In this document: positions 1 to 7,308 of the stretch, piece after piece
How the letters are laid out: each line of letters begins with the position of its first letter
Numbering within the stretch: position 1 is the first letter of the stretch
Assembly (NCBI GenBank): GCA_023395515.1
Contig: JAEWZB010000006.1
Coordinates: 1 to 37,381, forward strand
Direction: 5' to 3'
Source of the DNA: Bacillota bacterium
GTDB lineage: Bacteria; Bacillota; Syntrophomonadia; Syntrophomonadales; Syntrophomonadaceae
DNA: 37,381 nucleotides
The notes under the pieces: model-generated
Database searches by the model: none
The model's input: the letters and a program-made list of their open reading frames with translations, nothing else
Told to the model about the DNA's origin: nothing
Program-made: the position numbers and the translations under genes

Positions 1-584
1 ACCATAGCAGTGTTGGGTAGCATATACCCATAAAAGTATTCGTAAAACCCCTCTAATTCAAAAACATGAACTTGTTCCTTTTCCCTATGGCTTAGTAAGG
101 TAACCTTATCTTCCTGCCCTTGCCTGCTAAATATTTTAAGGGCTTCTTCTTTAGCCACTACTATTCTGTTAATAGGTTGAGCAGCATTCACTATTTCCCG
201 CATTTTTTCTTCGATTGCCGCTACTTCACCATCATTAGTTTCAACATCCTTAAATTCGCAGTATAAACCGTTAGATAAAGAATGTTTTACTATTAATTGC
301 CGGTCAGAAAATAATTCACGACTGGCTTTAATTAATATAAAAGTGGCACTGCGCCTATAAATCCTTAACCCTGCCTCGGTTGACGTATCTAAGAGTTTCA
401 TATAACTGTCTTCTCGAATAGAGGTGTTTAAATCGCTAATATGATTATTAATAACTACCGCTACTACGGGATGCTTAGCCTCAAGTTTTAAGGAGTCTAA
501 AAAATCGGCAACTCTTGTATTCCGGGGAATTTTAAATTCTCCTGCTCCATTTATTGTTACTGTAACCAGTTGATTTTTGTCCAT
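1..584 (-). CDS. Nucleoside kinase with TGS domain, 5' part only
   Basis: The gene begins at ATG 584 and runs off the left edge, so only about 194 residues are visible. Residues 1-70 look like a TGS domain (start MDKNQLVTVTINGAGEF), followed by a region like the second additional domain of threonyl-tRNA synthetase. The stretch FYEYFYGYMLPNTA near the cut end is typical of the linker before the P-loop kinase domain in the TGS-containing uridine/nucleoside kinase family. These enzymes phosphorylate nucleosides in salvage; the kinase domain itself is outside the window. A strong ribosome-binding site (GGAAGGAGGAG) lies just upstream. It sits behind the pheT terminator with its own promoter candidate, so it is probably a separate transcript. 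Family assignment is inferred from the N-terminal architecture alone. Confidence 0.75.
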   Translation of the reverse strand, partial: MDKNQLVTVTINGAGEFKIPRNTRVADFLDSLKLEAKHPVVAVVINNHISDLNTSIREDSYMKLLDTSTEAGLRIYRRSATFILIKASRELFSDRQLIVKHSLSNGLYCEFKDVETNDGEVAAIEEKMREIVNAAQPINRIVVAKEEALKIFSRQGQEDKVTLLSHREKEQVHVFELEGFYEYFYGYMLPNTAM

Positions 585-608
585 ATTTTCTCCTCCTTCC
601 CGGATAAC

Positions 609-636
609 ATTATAACATACCCCTGCTAATCTGAAA
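609..636 (-). promoter_or_regulatory. Candidate sigma-A promoter of the nucleoside kinase gene
   Basis: On the minus strand a TATAAT -10 box (609-614) is preceded by a weak TTTCAG -35 (631-636) at 16 bp spacing. It lies between the pheT terminator and the kinase gene start. The -10 is perfect, the -35 is poor. Confidence 0.5.
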
Positions 637-648
637 GTAAGCAAAATA

Positions 649-672
649 AAAGAGGGCTTTAGCCCTCTTTCC
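649..672 (-). terminator. Rho-independent terminator after pheT
   Basis: A ten-base-pair stem (AAAGAGGGCT / AGCCCTCTTT) with a very short loop is followed on the minus strand by TTTTATTTTGC. It ends the pheST transcript a few bases after the pheT stop codon. Confidence 0.85.
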
Positions 673-685
673 AGTCTATTTATAC

Positions 686-2740
686 TTAGCGCAGCTTCGC
701 TTCCAAATCTTGTTCCAGCTTATCTAAAATGTTTTGTACCACTTCATTTACATCCTTTTCGGTTAAAGTCTTTTCCGCCGCTTGCAATTTTAATTTAAAA
801 GCTATACTTTTATATCCTTCCGGAACTTGGCCGCCGGTATAAACATCAAAAACTACCACATCCCGCAGTAATTCGGTTCCCCCGGCTTTAATAGCTTTTA
901 CCGCTGCACTGGCCATAATATCGTTTTTCAACAATACGGCAATATCCCTTTCTACCGCCGGATATTTAGTAATAGACTCCAACATGGCTTTTTTAGAACT
1001 TAATTTATAAATCTCATCTAGTTCTAATTCCAAGGCACATACGGTCTCCTTAATGCTAAAGTTCTCCAAAACTAAAGGATGCACTTCACCAATTATCCCC
1101 ACGGGAGTTTCCTTAACCATTATTACCGCATTTCTGCCTGGATGATAACCGGCGGTGGCGGTGGCTTTAAACTCATATTCACTTATGCCCATTTCATTTA
1201 AAAAATGTTCCAGGATACCTTTCAAATAGAAAAAGTCCATATTGAATTTATGTTTTAGCCAATTTACTTCACTAGTTCCGCAAACTACTGCTCCCAGCTT
1301 CAGCCGCTCATCAGGCAAGCCTTGCTCTTGGGGATTAAAAACTGACCCTATTTCAAAGAAAGATAAGTTGCTATTTTTCCTGGACAAATTCCGGCTGATA
1401 TTTTCCAATAATCCGGGCAGTAAAATAGTACGCATAACACTTTGTTCCTCTGATAAGGGGTTAGCTACTTTTACTACCTCACGTAATTCACTATCACCAG
1501 GTAAAAGTAAGTTATCAAACATAGCCGGGCTGATAAAGCTATAGTTAACTACTTCATGCATATTTTGAGCAAATATTGATGTTACCCGGGCTTTGAAATT
1601 TTGATATTCATTTAATCCTCCTTGGGTAGTATCACCTACCGGCAAGGTGGCCGGAATATTATCATAACCGTATAACCTGGCTATTTCCTCAATTAAGTCC
1701 ACTTCCAATTCCAAATCCGGACGGTAAGTAGGAACTTCTACTAACAGACCTTCCTCATTTTTTTGCACATCAAAGTCTAAACTTACGAAATAACTTACTA
1801 TTTCTTCTACCTTTAAATCGGTTCCTAATAGGTCATTAACCCGGGAGGGACGGACGGTTATAGTTAAATTGCTTTGCGGATTAGGATAAACATCTGCTAT
1901 ACCTTTAACTATTTCCCCGCCGGCTAACTCTTGAATCAAGTCGGCCGCCCGGTTAGCCGCATATATTACCCCATTAACATCAGTGCCTTTTTCAAAACGT
2001 ACTGATGAATCACTCCTTAAACCGACCTGCTTAGAAGTTCTTCTTATATTAGGTCCGTAAAAATGGGCTGATTCCAACAGTACATTTACGGTATTATCAT
2101 TAATTTCCGAGTCTAAGCCCCCCATAACTCCGGCTAAAGCTATAGGTTTTTCTCCATTAGTGATAGCTAACATATCACTGTCTAAGATTCTTTCCGATTC
2201 ATCTAAAGTTACGATAACTTCACCAGGTTTAGCTCTTCTAACCAGGATAGTTTTGGCCTCTCCCAATAAGTCGTAGTCAAAAGCGTGTAAAGGCTGATTA
2301 GTCTCCAGCATAACATAGTTAGTAACATCAACTACATTATTAATAGGCCTGATACCTGAACTGGTCAAAGCATCCTGCAGCCACTGGGGAGATGGTTTTA
2401 TCGCCACATTTTTTATTAATCTGGCCGTGTACCTTTTACAAAGGTCGCTATCCTCTATTTTTACCGTTACATACTCATCAATATCTTCATCGTTTTCTTT
2501 TATATTTAATGGGGGTATATTTAGTTTCTCACCAGTTATGGCTGCTACTTCCCGGGCCAAATTTATCAGCCCTAAACAATCCCCCCGGTTAGGAGTCAGT
2601 TCTAATTCTAAAATAGTATCACTATCAAGCGCTTCCACCCCTTCGATAGCTATACCGGCCATAGTAAGCTTATGGGCCAGTTCCTCGGGATTTATATTAA
2701 TATCCACATATTTTTTTAACCAATTCAATGATACACTCAT
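686..2740 (-). CDS. pheT: Phenylalanine--tRNA ligase beta subunit lacking the B2 tRNA-binding domain
   Basis: Beta subunit of the cytoplasmic alpha2-beta2 phenylalanyl-tRNA synthetase, which charges tRNA-Phe. The start is placed at ATG 2740 behind AGGAGGTGG; an in-frame TTG lies one codon upstream. The N-terminus (SLNWLKKYVDIN) is standard B1, but after GIAIEGVEALD the chain jumps directly to ILELELTPNRGDCLG, which normally follows about 110 residues of OB-fold tRNA-binding domain (B2). The protein is therefore about 684 residues instead of the usual 790-810. The B3/4 editing region, B5 and the C-terminal FDX-ACB anticodon-binding domain (about the last 90 residues) are present. No frameshift or stop marks the junction, so this looks like a clean domain loss in a working gene. 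It follows pheS by 13 bp. Confidence 0.96.
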   Translation of the reverse strand: MSVSLNWLKKYVDININPEELAHKLTMAGIAIEGVEALDSDTILELELTPNRGDCLGLINLAREVAAITGEKLNIPPLNIKENDEDIDEYVTVKIEDSDLCKRYTARLIKNVAIKPSPQWLQDALTSSGIRPINNVVDVTNYVMLETNQPLHAFDYDLLGEAKTILVRRAKPGEVIVTLDESERILDSDMLAITNGEKPIALAGVMGGLDSEINDNTVNVLLESAHFYGPNIRRTSKQVGLRSDSSVRFEKGTDVNGVIYAANRAADLIQELAGGEIVKGIADVYPNPQSNLTITVRPSRVNDLLGTDLKVEEIVSYFVSLDFDVQKNEEGLLVEVPTYRPDLELEVDLIEEIARLYGYDNIPATLPVGDTTQGGLNEYQNFKARVTSIFAQNMHEVVNYSFISPAMFDNLLLPGDSELREVVKVANPLSEEQSVMRTILLPGLLENISRNLSRKNSNLSFFEIGSVFNPQEQGLPDERLKLGAVVCGTSEVNWLKHKFNMDFFYLKGILEHFLNEMGISEYEFKATATAGYHPGRNAVIMVKETPVGIIGEVHPLVLENFSIKETVCALELELDEIYKLSSKKAMLESITKYPAVERDIAVLLKNDIMASAAVKAIKAGGTELLRDVVVFDVYTGGQVPEGYKSIAFKLKLQAAEKTLTEKDVNEVVQNILDKLEQDLEAKLR

Positions 2741-2753
2741 CAATGTCCACCTC

Positions 2754-3776
2754 CTAAAACTGAGTTAAAAAACGTTTATCATTATCAAAAAACAATCGTA
2801 AGTCATTGACTCCGTATTTTAGCATGGCAATCCTTTCTATGCCCAGGCCAAAAGCAAAGCCGGTCACTGTCTCAGGGTCGTAACCACCATATTTTAAGAC
2901 CCGGGGATCAACCATTCCTGCCCCCAGAATTTCTAACCAACCGGTATGGGAACAAACCCGGCAGCCGGCTCCCTGACAATGAACACAGGAAATATCCATT
3001 TCCGCACTAGGTTCGGTGAAAGGGAAAAAACTTGGTCTATAGCGTACCTTAACCTCATCCCCAAAAACTTTTTGAGCAAATAACATCAAGGTCCCCTTTA
3101 AGTTAGCAAAAGTAATTTTCTCATCTATGACTAATCCTTCTATTTGATGGAACATCGGTGAATGAGTCGCATCATCATCCCGGCGGTATACTTTACCGGG
3201 AACAATAATTTTAACCGGCAGCTTAGGAGCCAATTTTTCCATAGTTCTAACCTGCACCGGGGAAGTGTGAGTTCTTAATACAATCTCTTCCGATATGTAA
3301 AAAGAATCCTGCATATCCCGGGCCGGATGTTCCTTAGGGATATTTAAAGCTTCAAAATTATAATAATCCAACTCTACCTCGGGCCCTTCTGCAATAGCAA
3401 AGCCCATCCCGATAAAGATAGCCTTTATTTCTTCCGCCATTTGAGTTAAAGGATGTTTAGCTCCACAGGTCATAGGTAAGCCGGGCAAAGTAACATCAAT
3501 AGCTTCCTGGGCTAATTTAAGGTTTAAATCTCGGGCTTTAATCTCTTGGGCTTTCGATTCGGTTAAGGCTTCTAAGGCGTCTTTAATTTGATTAGCTAGT
3601 TTACCGACTTCTCCCTTTTGTTCAGGAGGTAAATCCTTAAGCCCTCTTAAGAGCAGGGTCATTTCTCCTTTACGGCCCAGTAATTTTACTTTAAACTCAT
3701 TTAAGTCAGGCATTGAGTTTATAGACTGCAATTCTTGTTCTGCAGCTTCTTTTATCATATTCAGCTTTTCTAACAT
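2754..3776 (-). CDS. pheS: Phenylalanine--tRNA ligase alpha subunit
   Basis: Catalytic alpha subunit of phenylalanyl-tRNA synthetase; 340 residues, normal length for Firmicutes. Residues 1-90 form the N-terminal coiled coil that contacts tRNA. The class II core follows, with HTSPVQVRTM near 170-179, GKVYRRDDDATHSPMFHQ near 194-211 (motif 2), and FGLGIERIAML near 309-319 (motif 3). A four-cysteine insertion (CVHCQGAGCRVC) near 265-276 is the common Firmicute form. Start ATG 3776 has AAGGAGTG upstream. Expression should be controlled by the phenylalanine T-box leader at 3905-4158, and pheT is co-transcribed downstream. Confidence 0.98.
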   Translation of the reverse strand: MLEKLNMIKEAAEQELQSINSMPDLNEFKVKLLGRKGEMTLLLRGLKDLPPEQKGEVGKLANQIKDALEALTESKAQEIKARDLNLKLAQEAIDVTLPGLPMTCGAKHPLTQMAEEIKAIFIGMGFAIAEGPEVELDYYNFEALNIPKEHPARDMQDSFYISEEIVLRTHTSPVQVRTMEKLAPKLPVKIIVPGKVYRRDDDATHSPMFHQIEGLVIDEKITFANLKGTLMLFAQKVFGDEVKVRYRPSFFPFTEPSAEMDISCVHCQGAGCRVCSHTGWLEILGAGMVDPRVLKYGGYDPETVTGFAFGLGIERIAMLKYGVNDLRLFFDNDKRFLTQF

Positions 3777-3904
3777 CCTACTTCACTCCTTAACAGATTT
3801 AAAAAAACTCTAAAACTTGCTCTTGTACCTTATTGGCCTCGAGACACATGATCCAGCTTCCTTATACTATCATTAATAGCATTATTATACTGCTCTGATC
3901 GCAA

Positions 3905-4158
3905 AATAAAAGAACTTTCATCCCGGCCAGGGACGAAAGTTCTTATAACGCTTCCGCGGTACCACCCTAATTAGTCAGTTTTAAACCGACTCTCTTAAGC
4001 GTCTATAACGGCGACAACCGGCAAGACCTACTGCTATTTCAGCCTCCAACTCCCAGGTGAATTCACTTACCTTCCCCTAACTGTACTTTCAGTCTACGAT
4101 ACAGTCTCCCTGCCAAGTTATGAGTAAGTTACTAGTCCTGTTCAATGTCTTTAGTTAA
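3905..4158 (-). promoter_or_regulatory. Phenylalanine-specific T-box leader upstream of pheST
   Basis: The minus strand contains the T-box core AGGGTGGTACCGCG at 3955-3968, which pairs with the uncharged tRNA acceptor end. Just downstream is a terminator stem (AGAACTTTC / GAAAGTTCT, 3911-3943) followed by TTTTATTTTGC. Stem I begins near the CAGGACTAGTAAC stretch; on its 3' side GTGAATTCACC presents a UUC (Phe) specifier at 4059-4061. When tRNA-Phe is uncharged, an antiterminator should form and allow pheST transcription. Specifier placement is by eye. Confidence 0.93.
3911..3945 (-). terminator. T-box regulated intrinsic terminator
   Basis: Nine-base-pair lower stem with a GC-rich upper part, followed on the minus strand by TTTTATTTT. 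It is the attenuator arm of the pheST T-box. Confidence 0.88.
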
Positions 4159-4251
4159 TTATTGGGTAATAATTAATTTATAGAGAAGATAATAGGTTAT
4201 ACAACCTGATTTTTCAAAAAGCCGCCAAAGACTGTCCGCGTCATTAAACAT
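4159..4251 (-). CDS. YqzL-like small protein upstream of the T-box
   Basis: A 30-codon frame starts at ATG 4251, seven bases behind AGAAAGGTGG, and ends at TAA 4159-4161. The product is MFNDADSLWRLFEKSGCITY followed by YLLYKLIITQ. The pattern W-(K/R)-x-F-x-x-(S/T)-G-x-I-x-x-YLL-(F/Y)-K is that of the YqzL-like family, tiny proteins of unknown function found in Bacilli and Clostridia. In Bacillus yqzL lies near era-recO; here the gene lies between the leader promoter (4294-4323) and the pheST T-box, so it should be transcribed whether or not the T-box reads through. The family match is my recognition of a short motif, hence moderate confidence. Confidence 0.7.
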   Translation of the reverse strand: MFNDADSLWRLFEKSGCITYYLLYKLIITQ

Positions 4252-4293
4252 GCTTGGTCCACCTTTCTTCTAAAAAGTAGCCCCACTAGTATA

Positions 4294-4323
4294 ATTATAG
4301 CATATTGTTATATTTGCTAACAA
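4294..4323 (-). promoter_or_regulatory. Sigma-A promoter for the YqzL-like gene and pheST leader
   Basis: Minus strand TTGTTA (4318-4323), 18 bp spacer, TATAAT (4294-4299). It overlaps the last codons of the upstream methyltransferase gene. Confidence 0.7.
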
Positions 4324-5105
4324 TATGCTTGAGAGGTCTTTTGTTTCCATACCTCGCTTAAGATTATACCACAGGCAATCCCTGCATTCAATGAATCAAC
4401 ACAAGGATTTATTGGAATTGTGACCAAAACATCGCTTTTCTTCAATAGCTCGGGGCTAACCCCATGAGCTTCATTGCCAATCGTAATGATTGCAGGCTTG
4501 GTAAAATCGCATTCGTAGTAACTAGCCGCAACATTTACGGCGGAACTTATTAATCGGAATCCGGATTCCTTCAAATCATTAATATCACTAATTGTAATAT
4601 CCTCAAAAACCGGCAGGTTAAAAATTCCTCCCATAGTTGAACGTACCACTTTAGGACTAAAAGGGTCAACACAGTCATTAGTTAATAATATGCCTCCAGC
4701 CCCGAAAGCCCAGGCAGTCCTGATAATAGTTCCCATATTACCCGGGTCCGCAATACCATCTAGTAATACTAGCAAAGAGGCATTATTTTTTATGGCTGTA
4801 ATATCCCATACCGGCTTCTCCACTATAGCAACTAGGCCTTGGGGAGTATCAGTATTACTTATTTCTTCCATTAAGCGGCTATTTACCATAAAAACTTCCG
4901 CCCCTAAATCTTGCAGAGGATAGTTTAAGGCGACAGATTCTTCCGCGAATATATAACGAATCTTAAGATTAGAAGCAGCTTGAGCTTCTTCAATTATCTT
5001 TAATCCTTCCACTACGAATAACCCGCTTATGTCCCGGTATTTTCGTTTCTTTAGTTTAAGACATTCTTTTATATGACGGTTATCCCGTGAAGTAATAGTT
5101 TTCAT
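4317..5105 (-). CDS. TrmH/SpoU family RNA 2'-O-methyltransferase
   Basis: A SPOUT-class methyltransferase of the kind that 2'-O-methylates rRNA or tRNA riboses using S-adenosylmethionine; 262 residues. The N-terminal 100 residues form the RNA-binding substrate domain (starts MKTITSRDNRHIKECLKL). The three SpoU motifs are visible: DGIADPGNMGTIIRTAWAFG near 117-136, PFSPKVVRSTMGGIFNLPV near 147-164 and the knot motif NPCVDSLNAGIACGIILSE near 232-250. It most resembles the YsgA/RlmB-like genes that commonly precede pheS in Firmicutes, so a 23S rRNA target is likely, but the exact base cannot be told. Start ATG 5105 has GAAGGA upstream. The pheST leader promoter overlaps its 3' end. Confidence 0.93.
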   Translation of the reverse strand: MKTITSRDNRHIKECLKLKKRKYRDISGLFVVEGLKIIEEAQAASNLKIRYIFAEESVALNYPLQDLGAEVFMVNSRLMEEISNTDTPQGLVAIVEKPVWDITAIKNNASLLVLLDGIADPGNMGTIIRTAWAFGAGGILLTNDCVDPFSPKVVRSTMGGIFNLPVFEDITISDINDLKESGFRLISSAVNVAASYYECDFTKPAIITIGNEAHGVSPELLKKSDVLVTIPINPCVDSLNAGIACGIILSEVWKQKTSQAYC

Positions 5106-5173
5106 TAAATTCCTTCATCCTAACTTAGTTTTTCTTATACTATCATCATTTTAATATTAACCTGATAGTATTA

Positions 5174-5206
5174 AAAAAAGTATGGTTGACTTAACCATAC
5201 TTTTTC
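5174..5206 (-). terminator. Terminator of the infC-rpmI-rplT operon
   Basis: A perfect stem AAAAAGTATGGTTAAG / TTAACCATACTTTTT-type hairpin with a run of T on the minus-strand 3' side, 22 bp after the rplT stop codon. Confidence 0.9.
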
Positions 5207-5227
5207 AGAATAACTAGATAACTAGGT

Positions 5228-5584
5228 TTATTTAACATTTTGTTTGGCCAGTTCAGCCAATTCTTTAAAACCTTGAGGATCAGTAATGGCTAAATCAGCC
5301 AGGACTTTACGGTTAACATCAACTCCCGCTACTTTAAGGCCATGAACCAGTTTGCTGTAACTAGTTCCATTATCTCTGGCTGCCGCATTGATTCTGGCAA
5401 TCCACAGCTTTCTGAATTCTCTTTTCTTGAGTTTTCTATGAACATAGGCATAATTGCCTGATTTCATTACTTGTTGATTAGCAACCCGGTATAGTTTGGA
5501 CTTACTGCCTACATACCCTTTAGCTGCTTTAAGTATCTTTTTATGTCTTTTATGTGAAGTGACTCCACGCTTTACTCTAGGCAT
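5228..5584 (-). CDS. rplT: 50S ribosomal protein L20
   Basis: Early 23S-rRNA-binding assembly protein of the large subunit, 118 residues, full length. It begins MPRVKRGVTSHKRHKKILK and contains the family core RKLKKREFRKLWIARINAA. L20 in Firmicutes also represses its own operon by binding the infC leader. AAGGAGG precedes ATG 5584. It is the last gene of infC-rpmI-rplT, 31 bp after rpmI, and is followed by a strong terminator. Confidence 0.99.
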   Translation of the reverse strand: MPRVKRGVTSHKRHKKILKAAKGYVGSKSKLYRVANQQVMKSGNYAYVHRKLKKREFRKLWIARINAAARDNGTSYSKLVHGLKVAGVDVNRKVLADLAITDPQGFKELAELAKQNVK

Positions 5585-5615
5585 GACTTAAAATACCTCC
5601 TTCAATGTATAAAGC

Positions 5616-5810
5616 TTAATAAGGAATTAGTTTACTAATTCTTTTATTTTCTTGCTCGCTGACTAAACCAGCTTTACGAAGATTTCTTTTTCTTTTGGGG
5701 GATTTACCACCAAGTAAGTGACTAGCATAAGCTTTTGACCTTTTAATCTTACCGTTACCGGTCTTTTTAAATCTTTTAGCTGCCCCACGATGGGATTTCA
5801 TTTTAGGCAT
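5616..5810 (-). CDS. rpmI: 50S ribosomal protein L35
   Basis: Basic 64-residue ribosomal protein, full length: MPKMKSHRGAAKRFKKTG at the start and HLLGGKSPKRKRNLRK in the middle are diagnostic. Its ATG shares one base with the infC stop codon (TAATG), which implies translational coupling to infC. Confidence 0.99.
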   Translation of the reverse strand: MPKMKSHRGAAKRFKKTGNGKIKRSKAYASHLLGGKSPKRKRNLRKAGLVSEQENKRISKLIPY

Positions 5811-6343
5811 TATGCTTCCTCCTTCTTGTCATTGTCTGTTTTCGGTACGAGAACCATTACCATATTTTTTCCTTCAACTTTAGGCAGTTTCTCAATAGTT
5901 GATATGTCAGCTAAAACCTCAGCAAATTTATGTGAAAGTTTTTCAGCAATTTCGGGATGGGTAATTTGTCTGCCCCTAAACATAACCGTAACTTTAACCT
6001 TATCCCCTGCATCAATAAACTTCCGAGCATTTTTGGCTTTAGTCTGTAAATCATGTTCATCAATATTAGGACGCATCTTAATTTCTTTTACAGATATCAC
6101 CTTTTGTTTTTTACGAGCTTCTTTTTCTCTTTTGCCTTGTTCGAATTTGAATTTGCCAAAATCCATAAGACGGCATACCGGGGGTTTAGCGGAAGGAGCT
6201 ACCTCCACTAAATCAAGACCTTTTTGTATGGCCATATCAAGAGCTTCCCCCATGGGAACTATACCTAATTGCTCTCCGGCATCACTTACCAACCTTACCT
6301 CTCTAGCCCGGATTTCTTCATTAACTCTCCAGTCCTTGCTGAT
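5810..6343 (-). CDS. infC: Translation initiation factor IF-3, non-AUG start
   Basis: IF-3 binds the 30S subunit, prevents premature 50S joining and proofreads start codons. The familiar N-terminus SKDWRVNEEIRAREVRLVSD begins before any ATG, GTG or TTG, so the real start is a rare codon. ATC at 6341-6343 is my choice, behind AGGAGGTGA; CTT one codon earlier is an alternative. Either gives about 177 residues, the normal size. This matches the AUU-type starts of infC elsewhere, which let IF-3 limit its own synthesis. A TTG at 6292 would cut off conserved residues. Both N and C domains are complete (KPPVCRLMDFGKFKFEQ; HPEIAEKL). Confidence 0.95.
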   Translation of the reverse strand: MSKDWRVNEEIRAREVRLVSDAGEQLGIVPMGEALDMAIQKGLDLVEVAPSAKPPVCRLMDFGKFKFEQGKREKEARKKQKVISVKEIKMRPNIDEHDLQTKAKNARKFIDAGDKVKVTVMFRGRQITHPEIAEKLSHKFAEVLADISTIEKLPKVEGKNMVMVLVPKTDNDKKEEA

Positions 6344-6517
6344 AAGAAGTTCACCTCCTATAAAAATAAAAAAGCGAGTTTGCTTAGAAACTCGCTTAAA
6401 TAACTAATGCCACTTAAAAATTATATTTGCCGATGAATATAATATAATTTAACTTAGTTATTACTACCTTACGAACTTTAAGTTGTAAGGTGAGAAGCGC
6501 AGCTCCTACTTAAATCC
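6344..6517 (-). promoter_or_regulatory. infC leader, L20-type autoregulatory attenuator
   Basis: About 170 untranslated bases separate the promoter (6524-6552) from infC and include an intrinsic terminator just before the Shine-Dalgarno. This is the layout of the L20 leader of Firmicutes, where L20 binding favours the terminator. The L20-binding fold itself was not verified base by base. Confidence 0.75.
6364..6399 (-). terminator. Attenuator hairpin in the infC leader
   Basis: Minus-strand stem AAGCGAGTTT / AAACTCGCTT with a small loop, followed by TTTTATTTTT and then the infC ribosome-binding site. Confidence 0.85.
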
Positions 6518-6523
6518 ATAAGG

Positions 6524-6552
6524 AGTATATCACATTTAATTTTTCCATGCAA
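6524..6552 (-). promoter_or_regulatory. Sigma-A promoter of infC-rpmI-rplT
   Basis: Minus strand TTGCAT (6547-6552), 17 bp, TATACT (6524-6529), preceded by TGTGA. Spacing is optimal. Confidence 0.75.
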
Positions 6553-6677
6553 GAAAATTTATACACTGATACTCTGGTCTCCAGGTTAGCCCCAGATTCA
6601 GTCAAATATCCTTAAAAACTATATTAAAATCTTCCACTTTCTAAATAAAGTGGCGGTAAGAAATTATTTACATTACA

Positions 6678-6938
6678 TTATTCATAATGCGTCCATAGCT
6701 TTAATATTTTAACGGTCTTTTCTTCCTCGATTACCTCATAGACAAGTCTATGCTTAATATTTATCCTGCGTGAAAATGCGCGGCTTAAGTCGCCTTTTAG
6801 CTTTTCCAATGGCGGTGGCGATTGATAGGGGTTTTCTTTCAGGAGTTCAATAAGGGCCCGGGCTTTTTTCTCTAATCCGGCCGCTTTCAACTTAGGTATA
6901 TCATTTATGGCCTTTTTGGTATACACTACCCTATACAT
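6678..6938 (-). CDS. YoeB/Txe-type toxin, putative mRNA interferase
   Basis: An 86-residue RelE-superfamily protein of the YoeB/Txe group. It starts MYRVVYTKKAINDIPKLKAA and ends with the signature LKLWTHYE, whose terminal His-Tyr lies in the catalytic region of YoeB. The conserved stretch RAFSRRINIKHRLVYEV near residues 53-70 is also typical. Family members cleave mRNA at the ribosomal A site when their antitoxin is degraded. ATG 6938 overlaps the antitoxin stop as TGATG; a GTG one codon earlier (6941) is possible. Translational coupling to the antitoxin keeps stoichiometry. Confidence 0.9.
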   Translation of the reverse strand: MYRVVYTKKAINDIPKLKAAGLEKKARALIELLKENPYQSPPPLEKLKGDLSRAFSRRINIKHRLVYEVIEEEKTVKILKLWTHYE

Positions 6939-7186
6939 CACCAGTCAACCTCATCTTCAGCTATGCATTCAGAAACAGGCGTATTAAGCCCTTCAATAAT
7001 ACTTTCTTTTACCGCTGGCATTGATGATAAATACAAGGTTTCCATTAACCCGTTATAATCTTCTTCGCTAATAACTACGGCATTTCCATCCTTAGTGCTT
7101 ATATTAACCGGCTCATTAAATTTTATAGTCTGCTCCAAAATTTTAAAAATATCTTTCCTGAAATTGGTTATATTTGTATTAAGCAT
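6938..7186 (-). CDS. YefM/Axe-type antitoxin
   Basis: A Phd/YefM-family antitoxin that should bind and neutralise the downstream YoeB-like toxin and repress the operon through its N-terminal DNA-binding half. Typical elements are the N-terminal NITNFRKDIFKILEQTI, the GNAVVISEEDYNGLMETLYLLS-like core (here LYLSS) and an acidic C-tail. I prefer ATG 7186, behind GGGGTGA; GTG 7195 is an alternative start. The promoter upstream carries repeated CGTACA elements that may be the operator. Confidence 0.88.
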   Translation of the reverse strand: MLNTNITNFRKDIFKILEQTIKFNEPVNISTKDGNAVVISEEDYNGLMETLYLSSMPAVKESIIEGLNTPVSECIAEDEVDW

Positions 7187-7212
7187 TTCGCTCACCCCGC
7201 TTCCCCTCGTAT

Positions 7213-7247
7213 ACGTACATTATAGCGTACAACTATTGAGCAGTCAA
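7213..7247 (-). promoter_or_regulatory. Toxin-antitoxin promoter and likely operator
   Basis: Minus strand TTGACT (7242-7247), 17 bp, TATAAT (7219-7224): a near-consensus promoter. On the plus strand CGTACA occurs twice, 12 bp apart, around the -10, beside the palindrome CGTATACG. YefM operators are built on TGTACA cores, so autorepression here is a reasonable inference. Confidence 0.75.
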
Positions 7248-7308
7248 TCTATCAGTACTTCCGATGAGTGACAAGGGAATGCTTTTAATCGAGGTTAGGC
7301 TTTACCTT

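Noticed and set aside
6633..6656. Hairpin CCACTTT / AAAGTGG after the toxin gene
   Set aside because: Possible terminator, but the stem is only seven AT-rich pairs and the T-run is interrupted; too weak to list as a feature.
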